NCBI GenBank assembly: GCA_016201575.1
Contig: JACQCN010000170.1
Coordinates: 1-5,720 of the forward strand
Length of the DNA stretch: 5,720 bases
Direction of reading: 5' to 3'
From: Candidatus Rokuibacteriota bacterium
Lineage (GTDB): Bacteria; Methylomirabilota; Methylomirabilia; Rokubacteriales; CSP1-6
A program made the position numbers and the translations under genes. Position 1 is the stretch's first letter; each line of letters begins with the position of its first letter. The notes below the pieces were generated by a model that was not told where the DNA came from, did no database searches, and saw only the letters and a list, made by a program, of their open reading frames with translations. Positions 1-5,112 of this stretch are shown here, one piece after another.

Positions 1-458
1 AGCAGCCGCAGCACGGAGCCGGCCCGGCTCACCTCCCCCGCGGTTGTGGCCGGGGTCGGTGGTGGGAGCCCCTCGGGATCCAGCCGCGCACACAGCCGGC
101 CCAGGTCCTCCGGACTCGCGAGCTGCGCCGTCCAGCGGACCCAGTGCGAGACGCTCCGGCGGGAGCAGTCGTGGCGCCCCGCCACCGCACACCGACGGCC
201 GCCGGCGAAGCAGACCTCGGCGACGGGCGCGGCCACGACGCAGAGCTGATAGCTCCGGTGGGGATACGCGCCGGCCGGGTAGATCGTCCAGCTGTCTGCA
301 GCGCAGTGTCGGTCCGAGCAGCGGGCGCGCCGCCACAGCACATCAATCACGCGTCGCACGTCCTGTTCAAGGTCGTGGAGGACTTCGGCCACGACGCGCC
401 CACCGTTCCACCACGACGCGGCACCACATACGCGGCAAGGAAAGTCGAGGCCCGCCAT
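1..458 (-). CDS. Zinc-ribbon / helix-turn-helix-like protein, C-terminus outside window
   Basis: An open frame starts with ATG at 458-456 and runs without a stop to the left edge, giving at least 152 residues. Near the N-terminus it has a CRVCG pair (Cys8, Cys11) and an RCSDRHC pair (Cys47, Cys52), the layout of a zinc ribbon (CxxC, 35 residues, CxxxxC). Residues about 55-72 read TIYPAGAYPHRSYQL, and residues 98-109 (CSRRSVSHWVRW) look like the recognition part of a helix-turn-helix. Zinc ribbon plus HTH is common in transposase-associated and DUF6431-like proteins; I assign it there only by resemblance. Frames on the other strand here are arginine/proline-rich shadows. A weak GGAA lies about 6 bases before the start. 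The gene is divergent from the response-regulator operon, so it may be an unrelated neighbour or an accessory-element gene. Existence is fairly sure; function is unknown. Confidence 0.7.
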   Translation of the reverse strand, partial: MAGLDFPCRVCGAASWWNGGRVVAEVLHDLEQDVRRVIDVLWRRARCSDRHCAADSWTIYPAGAYPHRSYQLCVVAAPVAEVCFAGGRRCAVAGRHDCSRRSVSHWVRWTAQLASPEDLGRLCARLDPEGLPPPTPATTAGEVSRAGSVLRL

Positions 459-649
459 CGCGGTTCCGGGGATATTTTCACAACCTCTCAGCCGGATTGG
501 GCGTCCGGGCACCGGCACCCCCGGTTGGCACCACGGCTGGCACGCTGAATGTCAGCGTGGCCTGACCGAGAATCCGGGGTCATTTCAAAGTACCGATTCT
601 TCCGGATGATCCCCTTCTGGCCTCTCTGTTGCTCTGTGAGCCCGAATCC
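459..649. promoter_or_regulatory. Divergent intergenic region with hairpin
   Basis: This region separates the minus-strand zinc-ribbon gene from the plus-strand response-regulator operon, so it should hold promoters for both. I see no convincing -35/-10 pair. It contains a perfect hairpin at 541-559 (CACGCTGA, 3-base loop, TCAGCGTG) and two TGGCAC repeats at 526-531 and 538-543. Because both flanking genes point away from it, an operator role is more likely than a terminator. Confidence 0.45.
541..559. repeat. Perfect 8-bp inverted repeat, operator candidate
   Basis: CACGCTGA (541-548) and TCAGCGTG (552-559) are exact reverse complements around an ATG loop. No T-run follows on either strand, so it does not look like an intrinsic terminator. 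Its place between divergent genes fits a dimeric repressor or activator site. Confidence 0.5.
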
Positions 650-1081
650 ATGGACATCCCCGCGCGCGACAGCGAGGGAGCACCAGTCCCCCTTGGGGAC
701 ATTCTGGTTGTGGACGACGAGATGGAGATCCGACGTCTCCTCGCCGAGCACCTCCGCGCGGAAGGCTTCGCGGTCAGGACGGCTGCCGATGGGGACCAAG
801 CGCTCGTCGCGATTCGATCCCATCCTCCGGATCTCGTCTTCCTCGACGTCATGATGCCAGGCACGAATGGCCTCGAGGTCCTTCGCCGGGTCCGGCGGGA
901 CGCCCCCGGCACCGCCGTGGTGATGCTCACAGGCCTCGAGGACGAGGCCCTCGCCCGAGCGATGCTCCGCATGGGGGCTTTCGACTACGTCGCCAAGCCC
1001 TTCACCTTCTCGCGACTCGAGCAGGTGGCGCTGGCGGCACTGGGCCGGGCCGCCCGTCGCCGCAGGGAGAGCGCACCATGA
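650..1081 (+). CDS. Single-domain response regulator (receiver)
   Basis: A 143-residue receiver domain with no output domain. The fold markers are all present: acidic pair Asp22-Asp23 in ILVVDDE, phosphoacceptor Asp66 in VFLDVMMPG, the switch Thr94 in MLTG, and Lys116 in the KPF motif. It should be phosphorylated by a histidine kinase or phosphotransfer protein in the cytoplasm and act by contact with a partner, since no DNA-binding or enzymatic part follows. The frame opens upstream at a TTG (629) with no ribosome site, so I chose ATG 650. The last codon overlaps the next gene by ATGA at 1078-1081, which implies translational coupling with the PilZ-like gene, a plausible output partner. A short Arg-rich tail ends the protein. 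No kinase gene is in the window. Confidence 0.9.
   Translation: MDIPARDSEGAPVPLGDILVVDDEMEIRRLLAEHLRAEGFAVRTAADGDQALVAIRSHPPDLVFLDVMMPGTNGLEVLRRVRRDAPGTAVVMLTGLEDEALARAMLRMGAFDYVAKPFTFSRLEQVALAALGRAARRRRESAP
1064..1069 (+). promoter_or_regulatory. Ribosome binding site of the PilZ-like gene
   Basis: AGGGAG sits 8 bases before ATG 1078, an ideal Shine-Dalgarno. It decides the start: translation begins at 1078, in the frame carrying the PilZ RxxxR motif, rather than at ATG 1106 in the longer frame. Confidence 0.65.
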
Positions 1082-1810
1082 TCGACGAACGCCAGGCTCC
1101 CCGCTATGCCGTTTCCTGGCCCGCGCGCCTGTGGCTCGGACCCCGAGTGCGCGCTCTTGGGTCGCGTGGTCAAGATGGGCGCCCATGGGGTCAAGCTCGC
1201 CCTCCTGACCTGGGTGTCCGGGGATGTGTTCACGCCCGCCGCCTCGTATCGACTGGAGATCGATCACCCGCAGGCGGGGCTGCTGCACTGCGTGGGAGAC
1301 CTGCGGAGTGTTAGCCTGAGCGGGGTCGGCTTCGAGCTGCAGGAGCGGCTCCCCGACGGGCTTCTCCGTGACGCCCGGCTTGGTGCGGCGCCGCCCGTTG
1401 GCTCCGCGACGCCGGCAGGTCCGGCGGCGTCACGCGAGACGAGGCGGGTTCTTCAGCAGCTCGCCGCCCTGATCCGGTCTTGGCGACCCGTGACGTCCGA
1501 GGTCGGTCAGCGCTCGATCGGCGAGGCGCTCGACTCGCTCGTCCTGGACGCCTTCGCCCAGGCGGCCCTCCGGGAATGGGAGGCAACGGGCCGGACCCTG
1601 ACCGACATCGAACGGGTGACCCGGCTCGCCGTGCGGATGGAGGAGCTGCCGGTCGCCCACTTCGCCACGATCCAGACCGTCCTCCGCGCCATGGGGGAAC
1701 TCGTCGGACCCCGTGACCGGGACCCGTCAGCCGTCGCTCGCGAGGCTCCGGACAGATCGACGGGCCGATGCGCCACTACGCGCGACCAGAGCCGCGAGCG
1801 AGACTCGTGA
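1078..1810 (+). CDS. PilZ-like protein with helical tail, apparently frameshifted
   Basis: The frame from ATG 1078 begins MIDERQAPRYAVSWPARLWLG, giving the PilZ RxxxR signature (Arg5, Arg9), then falls out of sense. From about 1145 the frame one base further on (open 1106-1810) continues a PilZ-like barrel: GRVVKMGAHGVKLAL, then a GVGFEL strand near residue 85 of the joined protein. Removing one C from CCCC at 1141-1144 joins the two frames into 243 residues. PilZ domains bind cyclic-di-GMP through RxxxR and D/NxSxxG. Here the second motif is degenerate (KMGAHG), so binding is uncertain. Residues about 118-205 look helical and match no family I recognise; the last 30 are polar and probably disordered. 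It overlaps the receiver gene (ATGA) and lies 24 bases before the receiver-STAS gene, so it belongs to the operon. The shift may be a real mutation, slippage or a sequencing error. If the frames are not joined, the product from ATG 1106 lacks RxxxR. Confidence 0.65.
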
Positions 1811-1823
1811 GGGTGGAGCCGGG

Positions 1824-1838
1824 ATGACCCTGGGATGA
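1824..1838 (+). promoter_or_regulatory. Possible four-codon leader ORF coupled to the next start
   Basis: ATG 1824 is preceded at 5 bases by GGGTGGAG and encodes M-T-L-G then TGA. That TGA overlaps ATG 1835 of the receiver-STAS gene as ATGA. The ribosome site is well placed for 1824 but 16 bases from 1835, so reinitiation is plausible. The ORF is very short and may be chance. Confidence 0.3.
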
Positions 1839-2608
1839 ACATGGCCCGCGACCACGACGCGCCGACCCCCTCGACACGCCCCGGGCCAGGCGGCCGCATC
1901 CTCGTCGTCGATGACGAGCCGGAGATCCTCGCGCTCCTGACCACGCACCTCGAGGACCAGGGGTACCAGACGCGGGGAGTAGCGACCGCGGAGGAGGCGC
2001 TCGCCTGGATCGGCCGCGAGTCCCCCGACCTGGTGCTTCTCGACATCGGCCTGCCCGGCATGCCAGGACTCGAGGCGCTCCGGCGTATCCGATGCCTGGA
2101 CCCGGCGGTCGGCATCATCGTCATCACCGGCAGCGCGGATCACGCGCTCGCCGCCGCAACCCTGGACGCCGGCGCCCTGGATCACCTCCGCAAACCGCTC
2201 GACCTCGATCGCATGGACCGGGCGATTCGCGCCGCGATCGAGTACTTCATCGACCGCCGGGAGGGCCCTCGACTGGGCATCGCGGCCAGCGAGGCCGGAG
2301 TGATTTCCATCGTGGAGCTGCGCGGACCGGTCGAGCTGAACGGGGCCGATCGCCTCAAGCAGGTGCTCGCCGACCTCGTGGCCCGCGGCCGGATCCGGAT
2401 CGTCGCCGATCTGGAAGGGGTCACCTTCCTCGACAGTTCGGGGCTGGGAGCCCTGATCGCCGGCATGAAAACGGCCCGGGCCGCGGGCGGCAACCTCCAT
2501 CTCTGTGCGCCCCCTGACGAGGTCCGACGGATCCTCACGATGACCGGCCTCGGGGGGCGAATTGACGTTCATCCGACGCGCCAGGAGGCGATCGCGGCGC
2601 TGGCCTGA
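1835..2608 (+). CDS. Response regulator fused to a STAS (anti-anti-sigma-type) domain
   Basis: A 257-residue two-domain protein. The receiver (about 20-138) has Asp26-Asp27, phosphoacceptor Asp70 in LLDIGLPG, Thr98 in VITG and Lys120 in RKP. The STAS domain (about 155-257) has the phosphorylation motif FLDSSGLGALI with Ser201 in the SpoIIAA/RsbV position, followed by a helix and the LHLCAPPDEV strand. In known partner-switching systems the unphosphorylated STAS protein binds an anti-sigma kinase and frees the sigma factor or another target. Here receiver phosphorylation probably gates that binding (inference). It is last in the plus-strand operon. ATG 1835 is taken as start; ATG 1841 is an alternative. 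No RsbW-like kinase or PP2C phosphatase is nearby, so the partner is encoded elsewhere. Its STAS half is paralogous to the convergent gene just downstream. Confidence 0.9.
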   Translation: MNMARDHDAPTPSTRPGPGGRILVVDDEPEILALLTTHLEDQGYQTRGVATAEEALAWIGRESPDLVLLDIGLPGMPGLEALRRIRCLDPAVGIIVITGSADHALAAATLDAGALDHLRKPLDLDRMDRAIRAAIEYFIDRREGPRLGIAASEAGVISIVELRGPVELNGADRLKQVLADLVARGRIRIVADLEGVTFLDSSGLGALIAGMKTARAAGGNLHLCAPPDEVRRILTMTGLGGRIDVHPTRQEAIAALA

Positions 2609-2662
2609 CTCGCCGACCCGCGCGGCGCTGCCGGACCGGCCCTCACAAGCGGGGCGCCGAGT

Positions 2663-3007
2663 TCACGTCGACGGCCCCCAGGAGACGAGAGCATCACGAC
2701 GTGACGGCAGGACGGGAATGCGCCCGCTCAAGCCGGTGACGTCGAGGATGTTCCGGACCTCGGGGCGCGGCGCACAGAGCCGCAGCTCCCCCGCAGCCTG
2801 CCGCGCGCGTTTCATGGCCACCACCAGCACGCCGAGACCGTAGCTGTCGATGTAGTCGACCCCGGACAGATCGATGACCACCTTGGGGGAGGCATGGGTG
2901 AGTCGCTGCTCAAGCTCCGCCCGGAGCGAAGGGGCGCTTGCAAGGTCCATGGTCCCGTTGAGGGAGACCACGATCACGGTTCCGACTCGCTCGACCCGGA
3001 TGTCCAT
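2663..3007 (-). CDS. Stand-alone STAS protein (anti-sigma factor antagonist type)
   Basis: A 114-residue single STAS domain. It opens with an amphipathic strand (RVERVGTVIVVSLNGTMDL), then VVIDLSGVDYIDSYGLGVLV, where Ser55 after Asp54 is the usual phosphosite. The second Ser/Thr of the canonical DS[ST]GLG is Tyr here. The C-terminal half (RLCAPRPEVRNILDVTGL) closely follows the STAS half of the receiver-STAS fusion. The start is ATG 3007: GAAGG at 3020-3016 lies 8 bases upstream and would overlap the alternative GTG at 3016. The gene converges on the fusion gene with 54 bases between stops and no clear terminator. Likely role: binding an anti-sigma or other kinase, in competition or cooperation with the fusion. 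Family assignment is secure; the partner is unknown. Confidence 0.92.
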   Translation of the reverse strand: MDIRVERVGTVIVVSLNGTMDLASAPSLRAELEQRLTHASPKVVIDLSGVDYIDSYGLGVLVVAMKRARQAAGELRLCAPRPEVRNILDVTGLSGRIPVLPSRRDALVSWGPST

Positions 3008-3197
3008 GTGCGTCACCTTCGGGCACCGCTGGACCGACGCCCGCTAGTTGAACCAGGGCCCGCTGAATTCGGCACTTCTCGGCGATCGCCGCCGGGATCT
3101 CCTGCCGGACTTGCGGCCCCCAGCGCTCGGTCAGCATAGGCGGAGGAGGAGCGAGACGCGGAGCCAGGGATGCTGCCACTCCCGCGGTTCGCTGTCG

Positions 3198-3477
3198 CTA
3201 TCGCTTGGATCGCCGGCACCCATCCTGTCGCGCCTCGTCTCCCGTCGCGTAGCACCGCTCTGGCTTCGTTCGGTTGTAGAACTGTCCGCCCGGCATGTGG
3301 TAGATGCCGATCCATCGAGAAGACGACGGCCGGCTGGCCGCCAGCCTCCTCCTGGAGGACCAGCACGCTGCCGTCCTCCGAGAGGCGGGGCGCGCCGCCG
3401 GCGGCTGGAGGCGCGATCGCCAGCAGGAGAGCGGTGAGCACCTCCGCTGGATCGCTCCGGCGAACGGCTGCGCGCAT
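3198..3477 (-). pseudogene. Decayed small secreted-type protein with 'sunset'-like Cys/His C-terminus
   Basis: Two frames together look like one small gene. From ATG 3477 one frame gives MRAAVRRSDPAEVLTALLLA and continues with an Ala/Pro-rich segment, a plausible export signal. Near 3320 sense moves to the next frame, which reads WIGIYHMPGGQFYNRTKPER, then CYATGDEARQDGCRRSKR and a stop at 3200-3198. The IYHMPG, YxxTK, C-Y-AT-EA and GxRRSKR pattern is that of short 'sunset'-like C-terminal domains found after secreted or nuclease proteins. I know the pattern but no firm biochemical role. The start overlaps the upstream stop as TGATG. A frameshift within about 93 codons marks it as broken or misread. 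The same domain recurs at 4622-4715. Confidence 0.5.
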
Positions 3478-3769
3478 CAGCGGGACTGCCGCTCGGCACC
3501 GCTCTGCACGATTAGACGCCGGAAGTGCTGCCCGCACGTGAGGCACTCCCGCGTGCGCTCGGCCACATCGATGCCGAGCTTCAGGAGTTCGCCATGCAGG
3601 GGCGGCAGCGGGGTGCGATCCCACTTGGCGCACTGCGCGGCATAGTCCCAGCCGGCCGGCGCAGCGCTCGTCTCCGCCCAGAGCGACCAGAAGGGGAACG
3701 GCAGCGTCTCCGCGTCCTTCGGGCTGAGCCAAATCGCCTGGCCGCGCGACGCGAGCTCGTGCGTGAGGC
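3477..3769 (-). other. Mosaic open frame of unknown origin containing an integrase scrap
   Basis: A minus-strand frame stays open from the resolvase relic to a stop at 3479-3477. Its first part (AIWLSPKDAETLPFPFWSLW) is unlike anything I recognise but has sensible composition. Next comes the integrase-like scrap at 3552-3596, then ECLTCGQHFRRLIVQSG with a CxxC pair. It has no credible start of its own. It is best read as joined fragments, though a real unknown short gene cannot be excluded. Confidence 0.3.
3552..3596 (-). pseudogene. Scrap of IS integrase/transposase (HGELLKLGIDVAERT)
   Basis: The 15 residues HGELLKLGIDVAERT match, from memory, the linker just before the DDE core of many rve-type integrases, usually preceded by PRI and followed by VSR. 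Homology stops abruptly at both ends: the residues before (TPLPPL) and after (RECLTC) do not fit. So this is a fragment about 45 bases long. The chance of coincidence is low but not nil. Confidence 0.4.
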
Positions 3770-3826
3770 CTGGTTTTCCGTAGTCTGCCCGCGGGTCGAG
3801 ACGCGGACGTAGAGTGCGGCTCGCAT
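3770..3826 (-). pseudogene. N-terminal remnant of a serine resolvase
   Basis: From ATG 3826 the frame reads MRAALYVRVSTRGQTTENQ, the start of a serine recombinase, including the catalytic-serine motif YVRVST and the QTTENQ turn. Serine resolvases cut and rejoin DNA at specific sites and usually run 180 residues or more. Here homology ends at 3770, and no reading frame downstream continues it. The start has a G-rich stretch (GTGGGG) nearby. It is non-functional. A second remnant overlapping at the same motif lies at 4426-4537. Confidence 0.65.
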
Positions 3827-3966
3827 CACCCCACTCACTCCTGCTGGGCGTGCAAGAAGTGGCATGCTCGTGCCAATGAGCCCGCCGGCGCCTTGGCGTT
3901 CTCACCGAACTGGCTGGTTTCACTCACGGTTTCCCGGTGGCGTCGCGCTTGCTTCGCCTTCCCTCT

Positions 3967-4380
3967 ATGCCCATGGAGCAGCCTGCGCCGATGCCGCAAG
4001 AACGCAGTCGGGGGAAGCGGGTCCTCGTCGTCGACGACGAGTGGTGGCTTGCCGACCTCGCACGAGAGATCCTCACCGCCGACGGCCACGAGGTGGACAC
4101 CGCGAGCAATGGCCGCGGGGCGCTCCGCAAGATCCAGGAGCGGCCCTACGACCTGATCGTCTGCGACGTGCGGATGCCCGAGTTGGACGGGCCAAGCCTC
4201 TACCGCGAACTGGCGCGGCACGAGCCAGATCCCCTCGGGCGCTTCGTCTTCATGACGGGGGCCGCGCATGATGCGGCCACGGCCGCCTTCCTCGAGCAGA
4301 CCGGCGCCCCGTGCCTGCGCAAGCCGTTTACGGTCGACGACCTTCGCCACGTGACTCAGCGGATCCTCGGATCCGGGTGA
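3967..4380 (+). CDS. Single-domain response regulator (receiver)
   Basis: A 137-residue receiver domain. VLVVDDEWW gives Asp23-Asp24; phosphoacceptor Asp67 lies in VCDVRMPELDG; Thr97 in FMTG; Lys119 in RKPF. The stretch after Asp67, with FMTGAAHDAATAAFLEQTG, resembles receivers at the C-terminus of hybrid histidine kinases rather than those of DNA-binding regulators (family impression). No output domain follows; the gene stops soon after the last helix. The start is unclear: the frame opens at GTG 3937, and ATG 3967, 3973 or 3991 are possible, none with a good ribosome site. I take 3967. It is the only intact gene in a stretch of minus-strand relics, and its kinase is not in view. It is not a close copy of either receiver in the left operon. 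Confidence 0.85.
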   Translation: MPMEQPAPMPQERSRGKRVLVVDDEWWLADLAREILTADGHEVDTASNGRGALRKIQERPYDLIVCDVRMPELDGPSLYRELARHEPDPLGRFVFMTGAAHDAATAAFLEQTGAPCLRKPFTVDDLRHVTQRILGSG

Positions 4381-4425
4381 GGCGGTGTAGCCCGCGCCCC
4401 GACTTCTGCGCTGCCGACGCGCTTC

Positions 4426-4537
4426 TGGCGCTCGCGGTGTCGCGGTAGACGCTGACGACGGTCGAGGCCGAGGCGGTCCGCCCACCGGCGCAGCTCGCAC
4501 TCCTGGTTCTGGGTCGTCTGCCATAGATCGCCTTCTT
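4426..4537 (-). pseudogene. Frameshifted serine resolvase remnant
   Basis: Three pieces in two frames follow the order of a serine resolvase N-terminal domain. KKAIYG (4537-4521) is followed, with about six codons and the catalytic RVST missing, by QTTQNQECELRRWADRLG (4520-4467 region). Then, in the first frame again, comes TVVSVYRDTASA (about 4464-4429), matching the usual VYxDTASG. Loss of the catalytic serine and two shifts make it dead. It ends about 45 bases past the stop of the convergent receiver gene. Confidence 0.55.
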
Positions 4538-4621
4538 GGAGAAGCAGGCGCCGGTCTTGCGACCGAGGTGCCGACAGCGTCCAGTCGCACAGAGCCCCTC
4601 GTTCTTCTGTTTTGAAGCCCT

Positions 4622-4715
4622 GTAATACCGCCCGCCCGGCATGTGAATAGATGCACCGCTCGCCGGAGTACGTGGTGAAGTTGCCCTTGATCGGCTCGGT
4701 GGCGCGGCAGGTCTA
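4622..4715 (-). pseudogene. Remnant of a second 'sunset'-domain protein
   Basis: After an in-frame TAG (4715-4713) the frame reads TCRATEPIKGNFTTYSGERC then IY. A one-base shift then gives IHMPGGRYY. IKGN, SGE-IYHMPG and GxYY are the marks of the domain that often ends secreted nucleases. The downstream TKxExCF half is missing and sense is lost by 4620. The stop, the shift and the truncation show decay. It shares CGCCCGGCATGTG on the plus strand with the copy at 3198-3320. Confidence 0.5.
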
Positions 4716-4786
4716 CGCGTCAACTGGAGGAGCAATTAGGACGCCCCTTCGTTGGCGGTATCGGCGCCGGTGCATATCCGGAAAGT

Positions 4787-4816
4787 TTTATACGCCAAAC
4801 CCTCAGAGGTTGTCAA
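4787..4816 (-). promoter_or_regulatory. Sigma-70-type promoter reading leftward
   Basis: On the minus strand TTGACA (4816-4811) is followed after 18 bases by TATAAA (4792-4787): a perfect -35 and a 5-of-6 -10 in a locally AT-richer patch. It would start transcription near 4780, about 65 bases before the dead sunset-domain gene. Between them lies only a 20-codon ORF (4775-4713) in the same frame as the relic and ended by its TAG. It is probably the old promoter of that gene and may still be active. Confidence 0.5.
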
Positions 4817-4830
4817 CGCCACCCGAGCGT

Positions 4831-4857
4831 CCCCTCGTCTTGACTCGCTTCGAGGGG
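4831..4857. repeat. 7-bp inverted repeat
   Basis: CCCCTCG (4831-4837) and CGAGGGG (4851-4857) pair exactly across a 13-base loop. What follows, CTGTCTAAAGTTC, has no T-run, so an intrinsic terminator is unlikely. GGGGCTGTCTAAAG recalls the terminal repeats of some IS elements, but I found no partner repeat in the window. Confidence 0.3.
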
Positions 4858-5049
4858 CTGTCTAAAGTTCCTTAATGAGGCTCCCGCGTCTCCCCCCTCC
4901 TCTGCCCGCGGGCCGCGCTGAGCCGGGGGACGGCGGAGCAGGCGCTGCCGCGGTTGGGTGCTCGCCTGTGTCGGTTGCAGCACGCGGGGTCGTCTTCGAT
5001 CACGTCGCTGGAGTGGCGGCGGATCTGGCAGGGCGAATCACGCGCGCAA
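4858..5049. other. Stretch with no recognisable gene
   Basis: Between the promoter/inverted-repeat patch and the IS110 remnant I see no protein match on either strand. Long open frames cross it on both strands, but they are Arg/Pro/Ala-rich, as expected in GC-rich non-coding DNA. A purine-rich tract lies at about 4882-4912 on the minus strand. Confidence 0.4.
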
Positions 5050-5051
5050 AG

Positions 5052-5112
5052 CAACCGCGCCGCAGGGATCCTCCGCGTGGCCGCGATGCGCAGGATGCCG
5101 GCGGCGCGGTTG
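5052..5112. repeat. 61-bp imperfect palindrome of IS110-coding DNA
   Basis: The two arms pair at 25 of 30 positions around base 5082, with 12 perfect outer pairs (CAACCGCGCCGC / GCGGCGCGGTTG). Both strands translate to the same transposase peptide: NRAAGILRVAAM (plus, 5053-5088) and NRAAGILRIAAT (minus, 5111-5076). Four of the five mismatches fall at third codon positions. This looks like two diverged IS110 ends joined head to head. Confidence 0.6.

Noticed and set aside
526..545. TGGCAC repeats resembling a sigma-54 -24/-12 promoter
   Set aside because: The downstream GC element is off by one base and lacks TTGC.
44..565. Long plus-strand open frame rich in Arg, Pro and Ser
   Set aside because: It is antisense to the zinc-ribbon gene and has low-complexity GC-driven composition.
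2609..2662. Bidirectional terminator between the convergent STAS genes
   Set aside because: GC-rich partial repeats are present, but there is no compact stem followed by a T-run on either strand.
2910..3179. Minus-strand frame with MLTERWGPQVRQEIPAAIAE upstream of the STAS gene
   Set aside because: Composition is reasonable for about 35 residues, but there is no ribosome site and it runs on into the STAS gene in another frame; no family is recognised.
3861..3876. TGGCATGCTCGTGCCA, sigma-54-like and weakly palindromic
   Set aside because: The spacing is one base short and the stem is only 5 bp.
3835..4656. 273-codon minus-strand open frame
   Set aside because: It is antisense to the receiver gene at 3967-4380, and its frame does not carry the resolvase or sunset motifs.
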